Source: Planctomycetota bacterium
GTDB taxonomy: Bacteria > Planctomycetota > Phycisphaerae > Phycisphaerales > SM1A02
Length of the DNA stretch: 5,745 nt
Assembly: GCA_009926815.1 (NCBI GenBank)
Contig: RFOC01000134.1
Location: 1-5,745 of the forward strand
Direction of reading: 5' to 3'
Shown here: positions 1 through 5,745 of the stretch, piece by piece
Position numbering within the stretch: position 1 is the stretch's first letter
How the letters are laid out: each line of letters begins with the position of its first letter
Translations under genes and position numbers: made by a program
The notes under the pieces: model-generated
The model's input: only the letters and a program-made list of their open reading frames with translations
What the model was told of the DNA's origin: nothing
The model's database searches: none

Positions 1-971
1 GGGTCGAACCGATCGAACGATTTCCGGCCGAAGATCACTGGGTCAGGCGGTCCAATCGCCATGATGGCCGCGATGACATGTCCGACCAGCACGAGGCCGA
101 TGCTGGCCTTGAGCAGGAATGCTGTCCAACCCCTGAGTCTCATGGGACGCATCATGGTCCAGCAGGCCACGGCGATGGAAATGGCCAGGCTGATCAGGGA
201 CGCGATCAGCAGGATGTGCACGGAAGATTCAAGGTCCTGGTACCAACCCCAGCGAAGGATTCTAAAGCCAAGCAATTCGAGAAACATCACGATCCACAGG
301 TTGGCGGAGAGGAGGCTCGCACAGATACCCACGCGAGCGAGGATTCGATGACGTGGGGACACGAAGTGGAGGTTCACGCCCGCCGCAAGCGGCATGGCGC
401 AGATCGCCGCCAGACTTGAGGTCAGACCCATCGTGAAGGCGACTGCGACGCTCAGGGCAAGCGCGAGACCATCGGTCTTCAATCCTCCATCGAAGTAGAG
501 ACTCGCAAGGAGAGCCACGGCTGCTCCAATCAGTGTGAGCGCCTCGGAAAGCTGCCAGCCAAGCCGCGGGAAGATGGCCCGATTTCGCAGGATGGGCACC
601 GCCATCGCGATGGATCCAAGGCCGATCAGGCTCCACATGATGAACTGGTGCGTGAAGCTGGCGTCAAAGTACATGGGGAAATAGAAGGAGTCCTTCCAGA
701 TGTGAGTCAGGAAGAGCAGCAGCAGACCGGTGACCCACACGAACCACGTGATCTGCAGGAGCGTGGGCCTCTTGGTCGCATCGTCCCGGCTGAGCAGCAG
801 GAGCAGCCCGCAGGCCACCAGGGCAGCGATCGCTGACAGGGCAGCGATCTCTGACGAGGCCATTCTCCAACCGGGTTCCTCCGGGGGCATCAGCACGGCG
901 ATCGCGCCAATGACCGCCGTGATAGCTAGCATGCTCAACGTCAGCCGGATGAGCGTCGTGCGAGCGGGCAT
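1..971 (-). CDS. Multi-pass membrane protein, tandem paralogue of the gene at 1139-2389 (3' end outside window)
   Basis: Function unknown. The reading frame stays open for 323 codons from the ATG at 969-971 to the left edge, so the C-terminus is missing. It encodes about nine hydrophobic helices, roughly at residues 7-28, 42-60, 72-90, 107-126, 142-160, 168-196, 212-235, 252-271 and 285-306. It aligns collinearly with the neighbouring 416-residue protein: MPARTTLIRLTL matches MLARRLLVRLTL at the N-terminus, and WVTGLL (79-84), LAAIC (187-191), ARVG (212-215) and PMRL (276-279) are shared in order. That alignment selects the ATG at 971 over the in-frame ATG at 983. A TATGCT hexamer ends 7 nt before 971. 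By homology the missing end should carry a zinc-ribbon-like domain; this is inference. GC is locally low (29 of 60 bases at 241-300). The frame is also open upstream as far as the preceding gene, so a longer non-ATG start cannot be fully excluded. Confidence 0.8.
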   Translation of the reverse strand, partial: MPARTTLIRLTLSMLAITAVIGAIAVLMPPEEPGWRMASSEIAALSAIAALVACGLLLLLSRDDATKRPTLLQITWFVWVTGLLLLFLTHIWKDSFYFPMYFDASFTHQFIMWSLIGLGSIAMAVPILRNRAIFPRLGWQLSEALTLIGAAVALLASLYFDGGLKTDGLALALSVAVAFTMGLTSSLAAICAMPLAAGVNLHFVSPRHRILARVGICASLLSANLWIVMFLELLGFRILRWGWYQDLESSVHILLIASLISLAISIAVACWTMMRPMRLRGWTAFLLKASIGLVLVGHVIAAIMAIGPPDPVIFGRKSFDRFD

Positions 972-978
972 GGCGGGC

Positions 979-984
979 AGCATA
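979..984 (-). promoter_or_regulatory. Candidate -10 element TATGCT for a leaderless transcript
   Basis: TATGCT lies 7 nt upstream of the ATG at 971 on the minus strand, so a transcript starting at the usual distance from it would begin at or next to the start codon. No convincing -35 hexamer is seen 16-19 nt further upstream. A GGAGG at 1001-1005 is about 29 nt from this ATG, too far for a normal ribosome binding site. The call rests on position and on the same arrangement before three other genes here. Confidence 0.45.
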
Positions 985-1097
985 TCTGGAGGCGTCCAGT
1001 CCTCCGAGATCGGTTCCGCCAGCCCCGCGTGCCTATGGGCGGGTGGGCCAGCACCTCCAAGCTCCAGCAAGCATGGCGTGACCGTGCTCCCAGTGGC

Positions 1098-1120
1098 GTC
1101 GCGCGGGAGCTCGCGGCGAC
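1098..1120 (-). terminator. GC-rich hairpin after the zinc-ribbon membrane gene, possible 3' end
   Basis: An eight-pair stem (1098-1105 with 1112-1120, one bulged base at 1115) encloses a 6-nt loop. It begins 18 nt past the stop codon of the leftward gene ending at 1139. No T-rich tract follows in the leftward direction, so it is not a textbook intrinsic terminator; it could be a transcript-end or stability hairpin, or chance in GC-rich DNA. The rest of the 167-nt gap 972-1138 shows nothing else except the -10 candidate at 979-984. Confidence 0.25.
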
Positions 1121-1138
1121 CGTGGATCGGACCGCGAC

Positions 1139-2389
1139 TCAGGCGGGGTGGCCCAGGGGCATCTGCCGCTCACGACCACACTCGGGGCAGGTGCGAAGGT
1201 GCGCGCCCCGCAGGTCGTAGTCGCAGCCCGGGCAGCGATCATCGCGGAAGTCCAGCAGCGTGACCAGGCCGCACTCCATGCAGGCATTGAACCCCGGCTG
1301 CAGCGTGGCCGTGGTGCGACACCGGGGGCAGCGGGACCGGAGTTCGTGCACCGGCCTCACGAAGTCGCGCGACCCGCGCATGGACCGAGCCATGCGGATG
1401 GCGATCGGGATGGTCAGCAGCGTGCAGATGTCGAGCAGCAGCACGGCATACACGGCGCGTCCGAAGTATGCGCGGGGTCCCCAGCCATCCAAGGCCAGAT
1501 CGAATCGCTTGCACTGGATCGCCGCGATCATGGCGCCAAGCAGCAGGGTGAGGCCGCCGCTGGCATGCGGCAGCAGCGCGCCCCAGCTCTGCAATCGCAT
1601 GGGGTGCAGAACACTCCAGAGGGTGATGGCCAGCGTGACCGCCAGGCCAACGGTGGCCCCGGCAGCAAAGTCCGGAGAAGGTTCCCGAACCCGAACCGTC
1701 GGATCCAGCAAGATCGAGCCTTGGGTCAGAAGCAGCAGGATGATCCAGGCAGCCGTGGTGGCGAGGGCCATGGCGACACCGACGCGAGCCCACATGCGGT
1801 CCCGCGGTCCCACGACCGGGGCGGAAGGTCCGGTGCGCAACGAAACGGCGCAGATGGCCGCCAGTCCCAGGCCCATGGCCAGCGTGAGCGCGAGCATGCC
1901 GCCCAGGAATGACATGTCGGTCCAGGGCCGGACCAGCATGAAGACGCTCCCCGTGATGAAGGCGCTTCCCGCCCCGATCACCGAGAGCACCTCGAACCAT
2001 TGCCAGGTGTGCGCAGCCGGACGCCCGCGTTCTCGCAAGGCCGGAAACGCCACCACGAAGGCCCCCAGCCCGTAGACCGACCATGCCCAGAGCAGTGCTC
2101 CTCGATCCCCTCCGGGCAGGCGCGCCTCGAACCACAGGAACGCCAGGAAGATCACCAGAAGTCCCGTGACCCAAGTCGCCCACGCCAGCTGCACCGGCGT
2201 GGATCGTCCCCCTTCCTCGTGGCCACTGAAGGCCATGAGCAGCGCACAGGCCACCACGGTGGAGGCGGCCGACACGGCCAGTCGGCCGCTGACGGCCCAC
2301 CCGGGCGCGAAGAGCACGGCCACGCCCGAGATGGCCGCGGCCGCGAGAGCGCCGAGCGTCAGCCGGACCAGCAGCCTTCGAGCCAGCAT
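1139..2389 (-). CDS. Ten-helix membrane protein with two C-terminal zinc-ribbon-like motifs
   Basis: Function unknown. The 416-residue protein has about ten hydrophobic helices (near residues 7-29, 36-56, 68-88, 97-117, 132-153, 161-184, 202-222, 242-262, 275-293, 309-332). A basic linker then leads to a soluble tail with eight cysteines in four CxxC pairs: C354/C357 with C370/C373, and C386/C389 with C401/C404. The second set reads CPGCDYDLRG ... CPECG, a module I associate with Phycisphaerae membrane proteins, where it probably binds zinc on the cytoplasmic side. The ATG at 2389 fits the first helix, lies 24 nt after the stop of the upstream permease gene, and has TAGCCT ending 7 nt before it, with no clear Shine-Dalgarno. 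It may be co-transcribed with the permease as well as having its own promoter. The gene downstream is a diverged paralogue. No catalytic motif is recognisable. Confidence 0.88.
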   Translation of the reverse strand: MLARRLLVRLTLGALAAAAISGVAVLFAPGWAVSGRLAVSAASTVVACALLMAFSGHEEGGRSTPVQLAWATWVTGLLVIFLAFLWFEARLPGGDRGALLWAWSVYGLGAFVVAFPALRERGRPAAHTWQWFEVLSVIGAGSAFITGSVFMLVRPWTDMSFLGGMLALTLAMGLGLAAICAVSLRTGPSAPVVGPRDRMWARVGVAMALATTAAWIILLLLTQGSILLDPTVRVREPSPDFAAGATVGLAVTLAITLWSVLHPMRLQSWGALLPHASGGLTLLLGAMIAAIQCKRFDLALDGWGPRAYFGRAVYAVLLLDICTLLTIPIAIRMARSMRGSRDFVRPVHELRSRCPRCRTTATLQPGFNACMECGLVTLLDFRDDRCPGCDYDLRGAHLRTCPECGRERQMPLGHPA

Positions 2390-2396
2390 GCCGGGC

Positions 2397-2402
2397 AGGC
2401 TA
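2397..2402 (-). promoter_or_regulatory. Candidate -10 element TAGCCT for a leaderless transcript
   Basis: TAGCCT sits in the 24-nt gap between the permease stop (2414-2416) and the ATG at 2389, ending 7 nt before that ATG. The implied transcript would start at or beside the start codon. The -35 region would fall inside the end of the permease gene, where no good TTGACA-like hexamer is seen. Support comes mainly from the matching spacing at other starts in the window. Confidence 0.4.
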
Positions 2403-2413
2403 GCAGCGGGCGA

Positions 2414-3790
2414 TCAGCCCTCCCACACCGACTCCACCGTTTCCGCGGAGATGACCAGCCGCGAGCGGATCAGCGGGATCAGGGCCATGCCCGGCACGGC
2501 GGCGATCACGGATACCGCGTAGAACGGGGTGTAGTCCATCGCCTGCACCATCCAGCCGCTCGCCCAGCCACTGAGCGTGTTGCCGATGGCCATCACGCTG
2601 GTCAGCAGGGCGTACTGCGTGGCGGTGGCGCGGCGGTCGCACACGCTCATCATGCAGGCCACGAAACCGCAGGCCACCATGCCGCCGCAGAGGCTCTCGA
2701 TGGCGATCACGGGAACCAGTGCGCTCACTGGCGCGGTCTCGGCCGCCTTCACCGACACGGTGGCGTTGAAGGCCTGGGCCAGCACCATGAAGCCCGCGTT
2801 GCTGACCGCCTGCAGCACGCCGAAGATCCACAGGCACCGCACGAGTCCCCAGCGAGCCAGCAGCCATCCAGCCAGCATGGCTCCGGCGATGCTGAGCGTG
2901 AAGCCCATGCCCTGACGCACCCATCCGATGTGCTCCTTGGTGTAGCCCAGCCCCTGCAGCAGCAGCGGCGAGTTCATGGCCCCGGCCAGGTTGTCCGGAA
3001 GGCGGTAGAGCATCACGAAAAGGAAGAGCACCGCCAATCGCGCACCCCAGCCATGCACCAGGATCTGGAAGGGCTGCACCACCGAGGCTGCCAGGCCGTG
3101 CGCCATGCCTGGCGCTCGCGCAGGCTCTCGGCCGCCAAGCACGCCGACCATGCCCAGCATGGTGGACAGCGCGAGCAGTCCAATGGCGGCGGCCCAGGCC
3201 CATGGTTTCCAGGCGTCGATCGTCTCCAGGCGGCTGACCAGGATCAGGGTGCCTGCGCCGCCCAGCACCGAGGCGATGCGCGCCCCGGTCACGAAGACGC
3301 TCGCCCCCGCGCCGAACTCGCGAGGCTGAAGCACCTCGGCGCGATAGGCGTCGCCCACGATGTCCTGCGTGGCACCGGCCAGGACCAGCGCACCCAGGAG
3401 CAGCAGCATGGCATGGGGGCCCATGACACCCTCGCGGGCGTCCATGTTCAGGGCAAGAGCACCCAGCAGCGCCAGGCAGGCCAGTTGCGAGACCAGCAGC
3501 CAGGCGCGCCGTCGGCCCATCCATCGCAGCCCGGGAATGTCCAGGTGATCCGTGAGCGGCGCCCAGAGCACCTTGAACGAGTAGGGAAGTTTCGCCAGCG
3601 AAAGTCGCCCCACGTCCACCACGCTCCAGCCCGCCGCGGCCGCCCACGTGGGCATGAGGTTGAAGGCCATCTCCAGCGGCACGCCGCCCGAGTAGCCAAG
3701 CGAGAGCAGCACCAGCATGCTTCGCTGCAGGTAGAGGGGGCGTGGCCCGCGCATCCGGGAGGCTGGGGCAGGCGTGCCGCTCGACTGCAT
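2414..3790 (-). CDS. ampG: AmpG-type major facilitator permease (muropeptide importer family)
   Basis: A 458-residue inner-membrane transporter of the AmpG branch of the major facilitator superfamily. E. coli AmpG imports GlcNAc-anhydromuramyl peptides released from peptidoglycan, feeding wall recycling. Family landmarks appear in order: LPYSFKVLWAPLTD (68-81), GRRRAWLL (92-99), TQDIVGDAYRAEVL (141-154), YRLPD..AG (262-270), QAVSNAGF (327-334), ESLCGGM (365-371) and ATQYALL (390-396). The length is slightly below that of E. coli AmpG, and about 12 helices are present with no frameshift. The start at 3790 is chosen because TATCGT ends 7 nt upstream. The in-frame ATG at 3808 is an alternative, with AGGA 6 nt before it, and would add six residues. 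Any longer extension would run into the divergent transporter gene and has non-coding-like, Gln/His/Arg-rich translation. The family call is firm; the substrate is inferred and remains unproven in this lineage. Confidence 0.92.
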   Translation of the reverse strand: MQSSGTPAPASRMRGPRPLYLQRSMLVLLSLGYSGGVPLEMAFNLMPTWAAAAGWSVVDVGRLSLAKLPYSFKVLWAPLTDHLDIPGLRWMGRRRAWLLVSQLACLALLGALALNMDAREGVMGPHAMLLLLGALVLAGATQDIVGDAYRAEVLQPREFGAGASVFVTGARIASVLGGAGTLILVSRLETIDAWKPWAWAAAIGLLALSTMLGMVGVLGGREPARAPGMAHGLAASVVQPFQILVHGWGARLAVLFLFVMLYRLPDNLAGAMNSPLLLQGLGYTKEHIGWVRQGMGFTLSIAGAMLAGWLLARWGLVRCLWIFGVLQAVSNAGFMVLAQAFNATVSVKAAETAPVSALVPVIAIESLCGGMVACGFVACMMSVCDRRATATQYALLTSVMAIGNTLSGWASGWMVQAMDYTPFYAVSVIAAVPGMALIPLIRSRLVISAETVESVWEG

Positions 3791-3797
3791 GCGCTGC

Positions 3798-3828
3798 ACG
3801 ATACCCATGCCTGATCCTGTCATGGCAA
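3798..3828 (-). promoter_or_regulatory. Candidate promoter TTGCCA-N19-TATCGT for the permease gene
   Basis: On the minus strand TTGCCA (3823-3828) matches five of six bases of the TTGACA consensus and is followed after 19 nt by TATCGT (3798-3803), which ends 7 nt before the ATG at 3790. The 19-nt spacer is longer than the preferred 17. The -35 element ends two bases from the divergent ATG at 3830, so polymerase bound here would cover the start of the opposite gene. Confidence 0.45.
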
Positions 3829-3829
3829 G

Positions 3830-5290
3830 ATGCCGCTCATGCAGCCCGCCCCCGACCACGCACCCTCCGGCATGGTTGCCCGTCTTGGGCAGGTCGCGGG
3901 TCCGGTGGTCGGGGTCGCGCTGGTGCTGTGGAGCCATCCCGGCGTCGGTGGCCATGGCGGGCTCTCCGCGGAGGCGTCCTGGGTGCTCGGGCTTGCGGGC
4001 TGGATGGCGATCTGGTGGCTCACCGAGGCGGTCAGCCTGGCCCTGACGGCGCTGCTGCCCATCGCATTGCCGCTGCTGGGTGTGGGCGGGCTCGTGGAGG
4101 CGGTGAGGCCGTATGCCGACAGCATCATCCTGCTGTTCGCCGGCAGTTGCGTCATGGGGATGGCCCTGGACCGTCGAGGCGTGAGCGAGCGATTCGTGCG
4201 CGTGCTTCTGGGCGTGGCCGGCAGCCATCCCGTGGCGGTGGTGGGGTCGTTGCTGCTGGCGTCCATGTGCATCAGCGGCTTCATCAGCAACATGGCCACC
4301 ACGGTCATGATGCTGCCGCTGGCCCTTGCCGCCGCGGATCGTTGCAGGGCGGAGGAAGGCATCTCGCCCGAGGGCTCCCGGCGAGCCTCGTCGAACTTCG
4401 CCGCCGCCGCGCTCATGTGCGTGGCCTATGGATCCACCATCGGTGGCGCGGCCACGCTCATCGGCAGTCCGCCCAACCTGATCGCCGCGGAATGGCTGAA
4501 CGCGCAGGGCCAGCCGCTGGATTTCGCCGCCTGGGCGCGTGTGGGCGTGCCCATCGCGATCACCGTGGCGCCGCTGGCCCTGCTGCTGATGGTGTGGTCC
4601 CTGCCCATGTCGGGCGTCCGGATCGAGGCGGCGCCCCGCGGGGAGATTCGACCGTTCTCCCAGGCATCATGGATCGCGGCGCTGGTCTTCGCTCTCGCCG
4701 TGCTCGGGTGGACCACGCCACCACTCTGGCCGGCCGGCTGGCGCGTGCCCGGGTTGACGGATGCCACGATTGCCCTGGCCGCGGCGCTGCTGCTGCTCGT
4801 TCTGCCGGCGGGCGGGGTCGAGGGCGGCACCGTGGTGCCCCTGCGATGGACCCGCGAGCTTCCGTGGGGGGTGCTCCTGCTGTTCGGTGGGGGCCTCGCG
4901 CTCAGCGACGCCATGCAGCGGTCCGGGTTGGCGGCCGCGATCGGCGCCTCGGTGGGCAACTGGGGGCAGGTGCATCCCATCCTCACCCTGATCGTGGTGG
5001 TGGGCACCCTGTGCTTCGCCAGCGAACTGGCCAGCAACACGGCTCTCACGGCCACCGCCGTGCCGGTGCTTGGCCCGCTGGCCGTCGCTCTGGGCTTGCC
5101 GGCGCGCACCCTGGCCATGGCCACCGCCCTCGGCGCCAGTTACGCGTTCATGCTTCCGGTGGGAACGCCGCCCAACGCGCTGGTGTACGCCACCGGAAGA
5201 GTGTCCATGCGCAGCATGATGCGGGTGGGATTCCAGGTGGACCTGATTTCCATCGCCGTGATCACGCTCTGGATGCGCCTGCTGGGCTGA
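3830..5290 (+). CDS. DASS/SLC13-family anion:sodium symporter
   Basis: A 486-residue inner-membrane transporter of the divalent anion:sodium symporter family (SLC13, CitT/VcINDY type), whose members import dicarboxylates, citrate or sulfate. The two inverted halves are visible. The first holds TEAVSLALTALLP (65-77), ISNMATTVMMLP (152-163) and GGAATLIGSPPNL (205-217). The second holds LLFGGGLALSDAM (350-362), ASNTALTATAVPV (401-413) and SYAFMLPVGTPPNALV (437-452). The second SNT substrate and sodium motif is intact at 402-404; its partner in the first half reads SNM (153-155). Substrate cannot be named. ATG 3830 is the first ATG after an in-frame stop at 3812-3814; ATG 3872 (residue 15) lies nearer the first helix and could be the true start. 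No strong Shine-Dalgarno or TANNNT precedes either. It diverges from the permease gene across 39 nt and is followed after 35 nt by a small gene. Confidence 0.93.
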   Translation: MPLMQPAPDHAPSGMVARLGQVAGPVVGVALVLWSHPGVGGHGGLSAEASWVLGLAGWMAIWWLTEAVSLALTALLPIALPLLGVGGLVEAVRPYADSIILLFAGSCVMGMALDRRGVSERFVRVLLGVAGSHPVAVVGSLLLASMCISGFISNMATTVMMLPLALAAADRCRAEEGISPEGSRRASSNFAAAALMCVAYGSTIGGAATLIGSPPNLIAAEWLNAQGQPLDFAAWARVGVPIAITVAPLALLLMVWSLPMSGVRIEAAPRGEIRPFSQASWIAALVFALAVLGWTTPPLWPAGWRVPGLTDATIALAAALLLLVLPAGGVEGGTVVPLRWTRELPWGVLLLFGGGLALSDAMQRSGLAAAIGASVGNWGQVHPILTLIVVVGTLCFASELASNTALTATAVPVLGPLAVALGLPARTLAMATALGASYAFMLPVGTPPNALVYATGRVSMRSMMRVGFQVDLISIAVITLWMRLLG

Positions 5291-5313
5291 CGCACGACGG
5301 CCACCGCCGGCGA

Positions 5314-5319
5314 TAGGCT
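5314..5319 (+). promoter_or_regulatory. Candidate -10 element TAGGCT for a leaderless transcript
   Basis: TAGGCT lies in the 35-nt gap after the symporter stop and ends 6 nt before the ATG at 5326, so transcription could start at the A of the start codon. No Shine-Dalgarno is present in the gap, and no good -35 is seen. The gene may also be read through from the symporter. Confidence 0.4.
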
Positions 5320-5325
5320 TCATGC

Positions 5326-5676
5326 ATGCCGCGGGACACCCTGACCACCGATGACCTTCTCTTCGTCGCCTTCAATGGCCGCGTGATCGCGGTGGACCGC
5401 CTGGATGGAACCGAGGTGTGGCGATGGAAGGCTCAGGCCTCGGGCGCAGGCACGGCGGTGCCCATCCTGCTGCCGGATGGGGATCGAATCTTCGTGTGCT
5501 GCAGTGGCTACACCTGGGCGCTTGATCCGCTGGATGGCCGCGTGCTGTGGCACCAGCCCTTCAAGGGGGAGGGCATGGGCATTCCCTCGCTGGCCACCAT
5601 GCGTGGGGTGGCTGGCAGCTCCGTGGCGGCAGCTGCCTCGGCCGCCGCGGCGTCACGGACCCAGGCGACCACCTGA
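5326..5676 (+). CDS. Small PQQ-like beta-propeller repeat protein with alanine-rich tail
   Basis: A 116-residue protein with two copies of the quinoprotein-type blade motif (G-x-x-x-A-[LV]-D-x-x-D-G-x-x-[LV]-W). They are GRVIAVDRLDGTEVW (18-32) and GYTWALDPLDGRVLW (61-75), 43 residues apart. A full propeller has six to eight blades, so this cannot close a ring alone; it may oligomerise or act as a small binding module. No signal peptide or membrane helix is seen, so a cytoplasmic location is likely. The C-terminus is alanine-rich (100-109) and is not obviously truncated: a similar small family with a blade pair followed by SLAT and an Ala-rich tail is known to me from planctomycetes, though I cannot verify it here. 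Function and any cofactor are unknown. The N-terminal half is the better supported part. Reading on the opposite strand is open but has no recognisable protein features. Confidence 0.82.
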   Translation: MPRDTLTTDDLLFVAFNGRVIAVDRLDGTEVWRWKAQASGAGTAVPILLPDGDRIFVCCSGYTWALDPLDGRVLWHQPFKGEGMGIPSLATMRGVAGSSVAAAASAAAASRTQATT

Positions 5677-5745
5677 CGGTCGGCATGGCGGAGCATTGAT
5701 TCGGACACGAGCCTCGTGCGGGGTCGGGATGTCGGATCAGGCGCG

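Noticed and set aside
262..636. A 124-codon minus-strand frame inside the left-edge gene
   Set aside because: Arg/Pro/Ser-rich, with no similarity to the paralogue; the frame with helices and the paralogue match runs through the same bases.
969..983. ATG at 983 as the start of the left-edge gene
   Set aside because: The paralogue's first residue aligns with the ATG at 971, and the TATGCT element overlaps the 983 ATG itself.
1239..2300. A 353-codon minus-strand frame and a plus-strand frame at 1148-1912 within the zinc-ribbon gene
   Set aside because: Both are His/Arg/Gly/Gln-rich shadows; the hydrophobic helices and cysteine pairs are in the frame ending at 1139.
2000..3814. A 604-codon open frame on the plus strand opposite the permease
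   Set aside because: Composition is dominated by His, Gln, Arg and Gly, typical of the antisense frame of a GC-rich gene; the minus strand encodes a clear AmpG-type protein over the same bases.
3791..4228. Upstream extension of the permease frame to an ATG at 4228
   Set aside because: It would lie antisense to the well-supported symporter gene, and its translation is rich in Gln, His, Arg and Pro without family similarity. The AmpG similarity starts only after residue 20 or so of the shorter form.
3742..5316. A long plus-strand frame (524 codons) overlapping the symporter in another phase
   Set aside because: It is an Arg/Gly/Ala-rich shadow with no membrane-protein pattern; the symporter motifs are in the other phase.
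5706..5718. Inverted repeat CACGAG-C-CTCGTG after the PQQ-like gene
   Set aside because: The one-base centre prevents a full hairpin and no T-tract follows; a short dyad like this is expected by chance in GC-rich DNA.
5508..5745. Minus-strand frame open from the right edge to a stop at 5508
   Set aside because: It overlaps the last half of the PQQ-like gene; its Ala-rich part mirrors that gene's tail and the remainder is low complexity. A real gene entering from the right cannot be formally excluded.
5729..5745. Possible start of another plus-strand gene at ATG 5729
   Set aside because: Only five codons are visible, with no TANNNT at the expected spacing and no ribosome binding site.

Overview
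The window looks like chromosomal DNA from a GC-rich bacterium, most likely a planctomycete of the Phycisphaerae type. The basis is the C-terminal cysteine module of the protein encoded at 1139-2389 (CPGC-DYDLRG ... CPECG), a cassette I associate with Phycisphaerales membrane proteins, together with a tiny PQQ-type beta-propeller protein with an alanine-rich tail at the right end. This assignment rests on family recollection, not on a search. No rRNA, tRNA, CRISPR array, insertion sequence or phage gene was seen.

Five protein genes fill almost the whole window, in two divergent groups. Leftward from about 3790 run an AmpG-type major facilitator permease (2414-3790), a ten-helix membrane protein ending in two zinc-ribbon-like motifs (1139-2389), and a second membrane protein that leaves the window at its left edge (1-971). 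The last two resemble each other along their length and are best read as diverged tandem paralogues. Rightward run a DASS/SLC13-type anion:sodium symporter (3830-5290) and a 116-residue two-repeat PQQ-like protein (5326-5676). The gap between the divergent starts is only 39 nt. The final 69 bases (5677-5745) hold no gene I can support.

No metabolic pathway links the five genes clearly. The leftward set combines a probable cell-wall-fragment importer with two membrane proteins of unknown function; the rightward set combines an organic or inorganic anion transporter with a small protein of unknown function. Four of the five proteins are integral to the membrane.

The most interesting signal is at the starts. 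Four of five genes have a TANNNT hexamer ending 6-7 nt before the chosen ATG (TATGCT, TAGCCT, TATCGT, TAGGCT), with no well-placed Shine-Dalgarno for those ATGs. This is the geometry of leaderless transcription, where the transcript begins at the start codon. For one gene the same start is chosen independently by aligning it with its paralogue.
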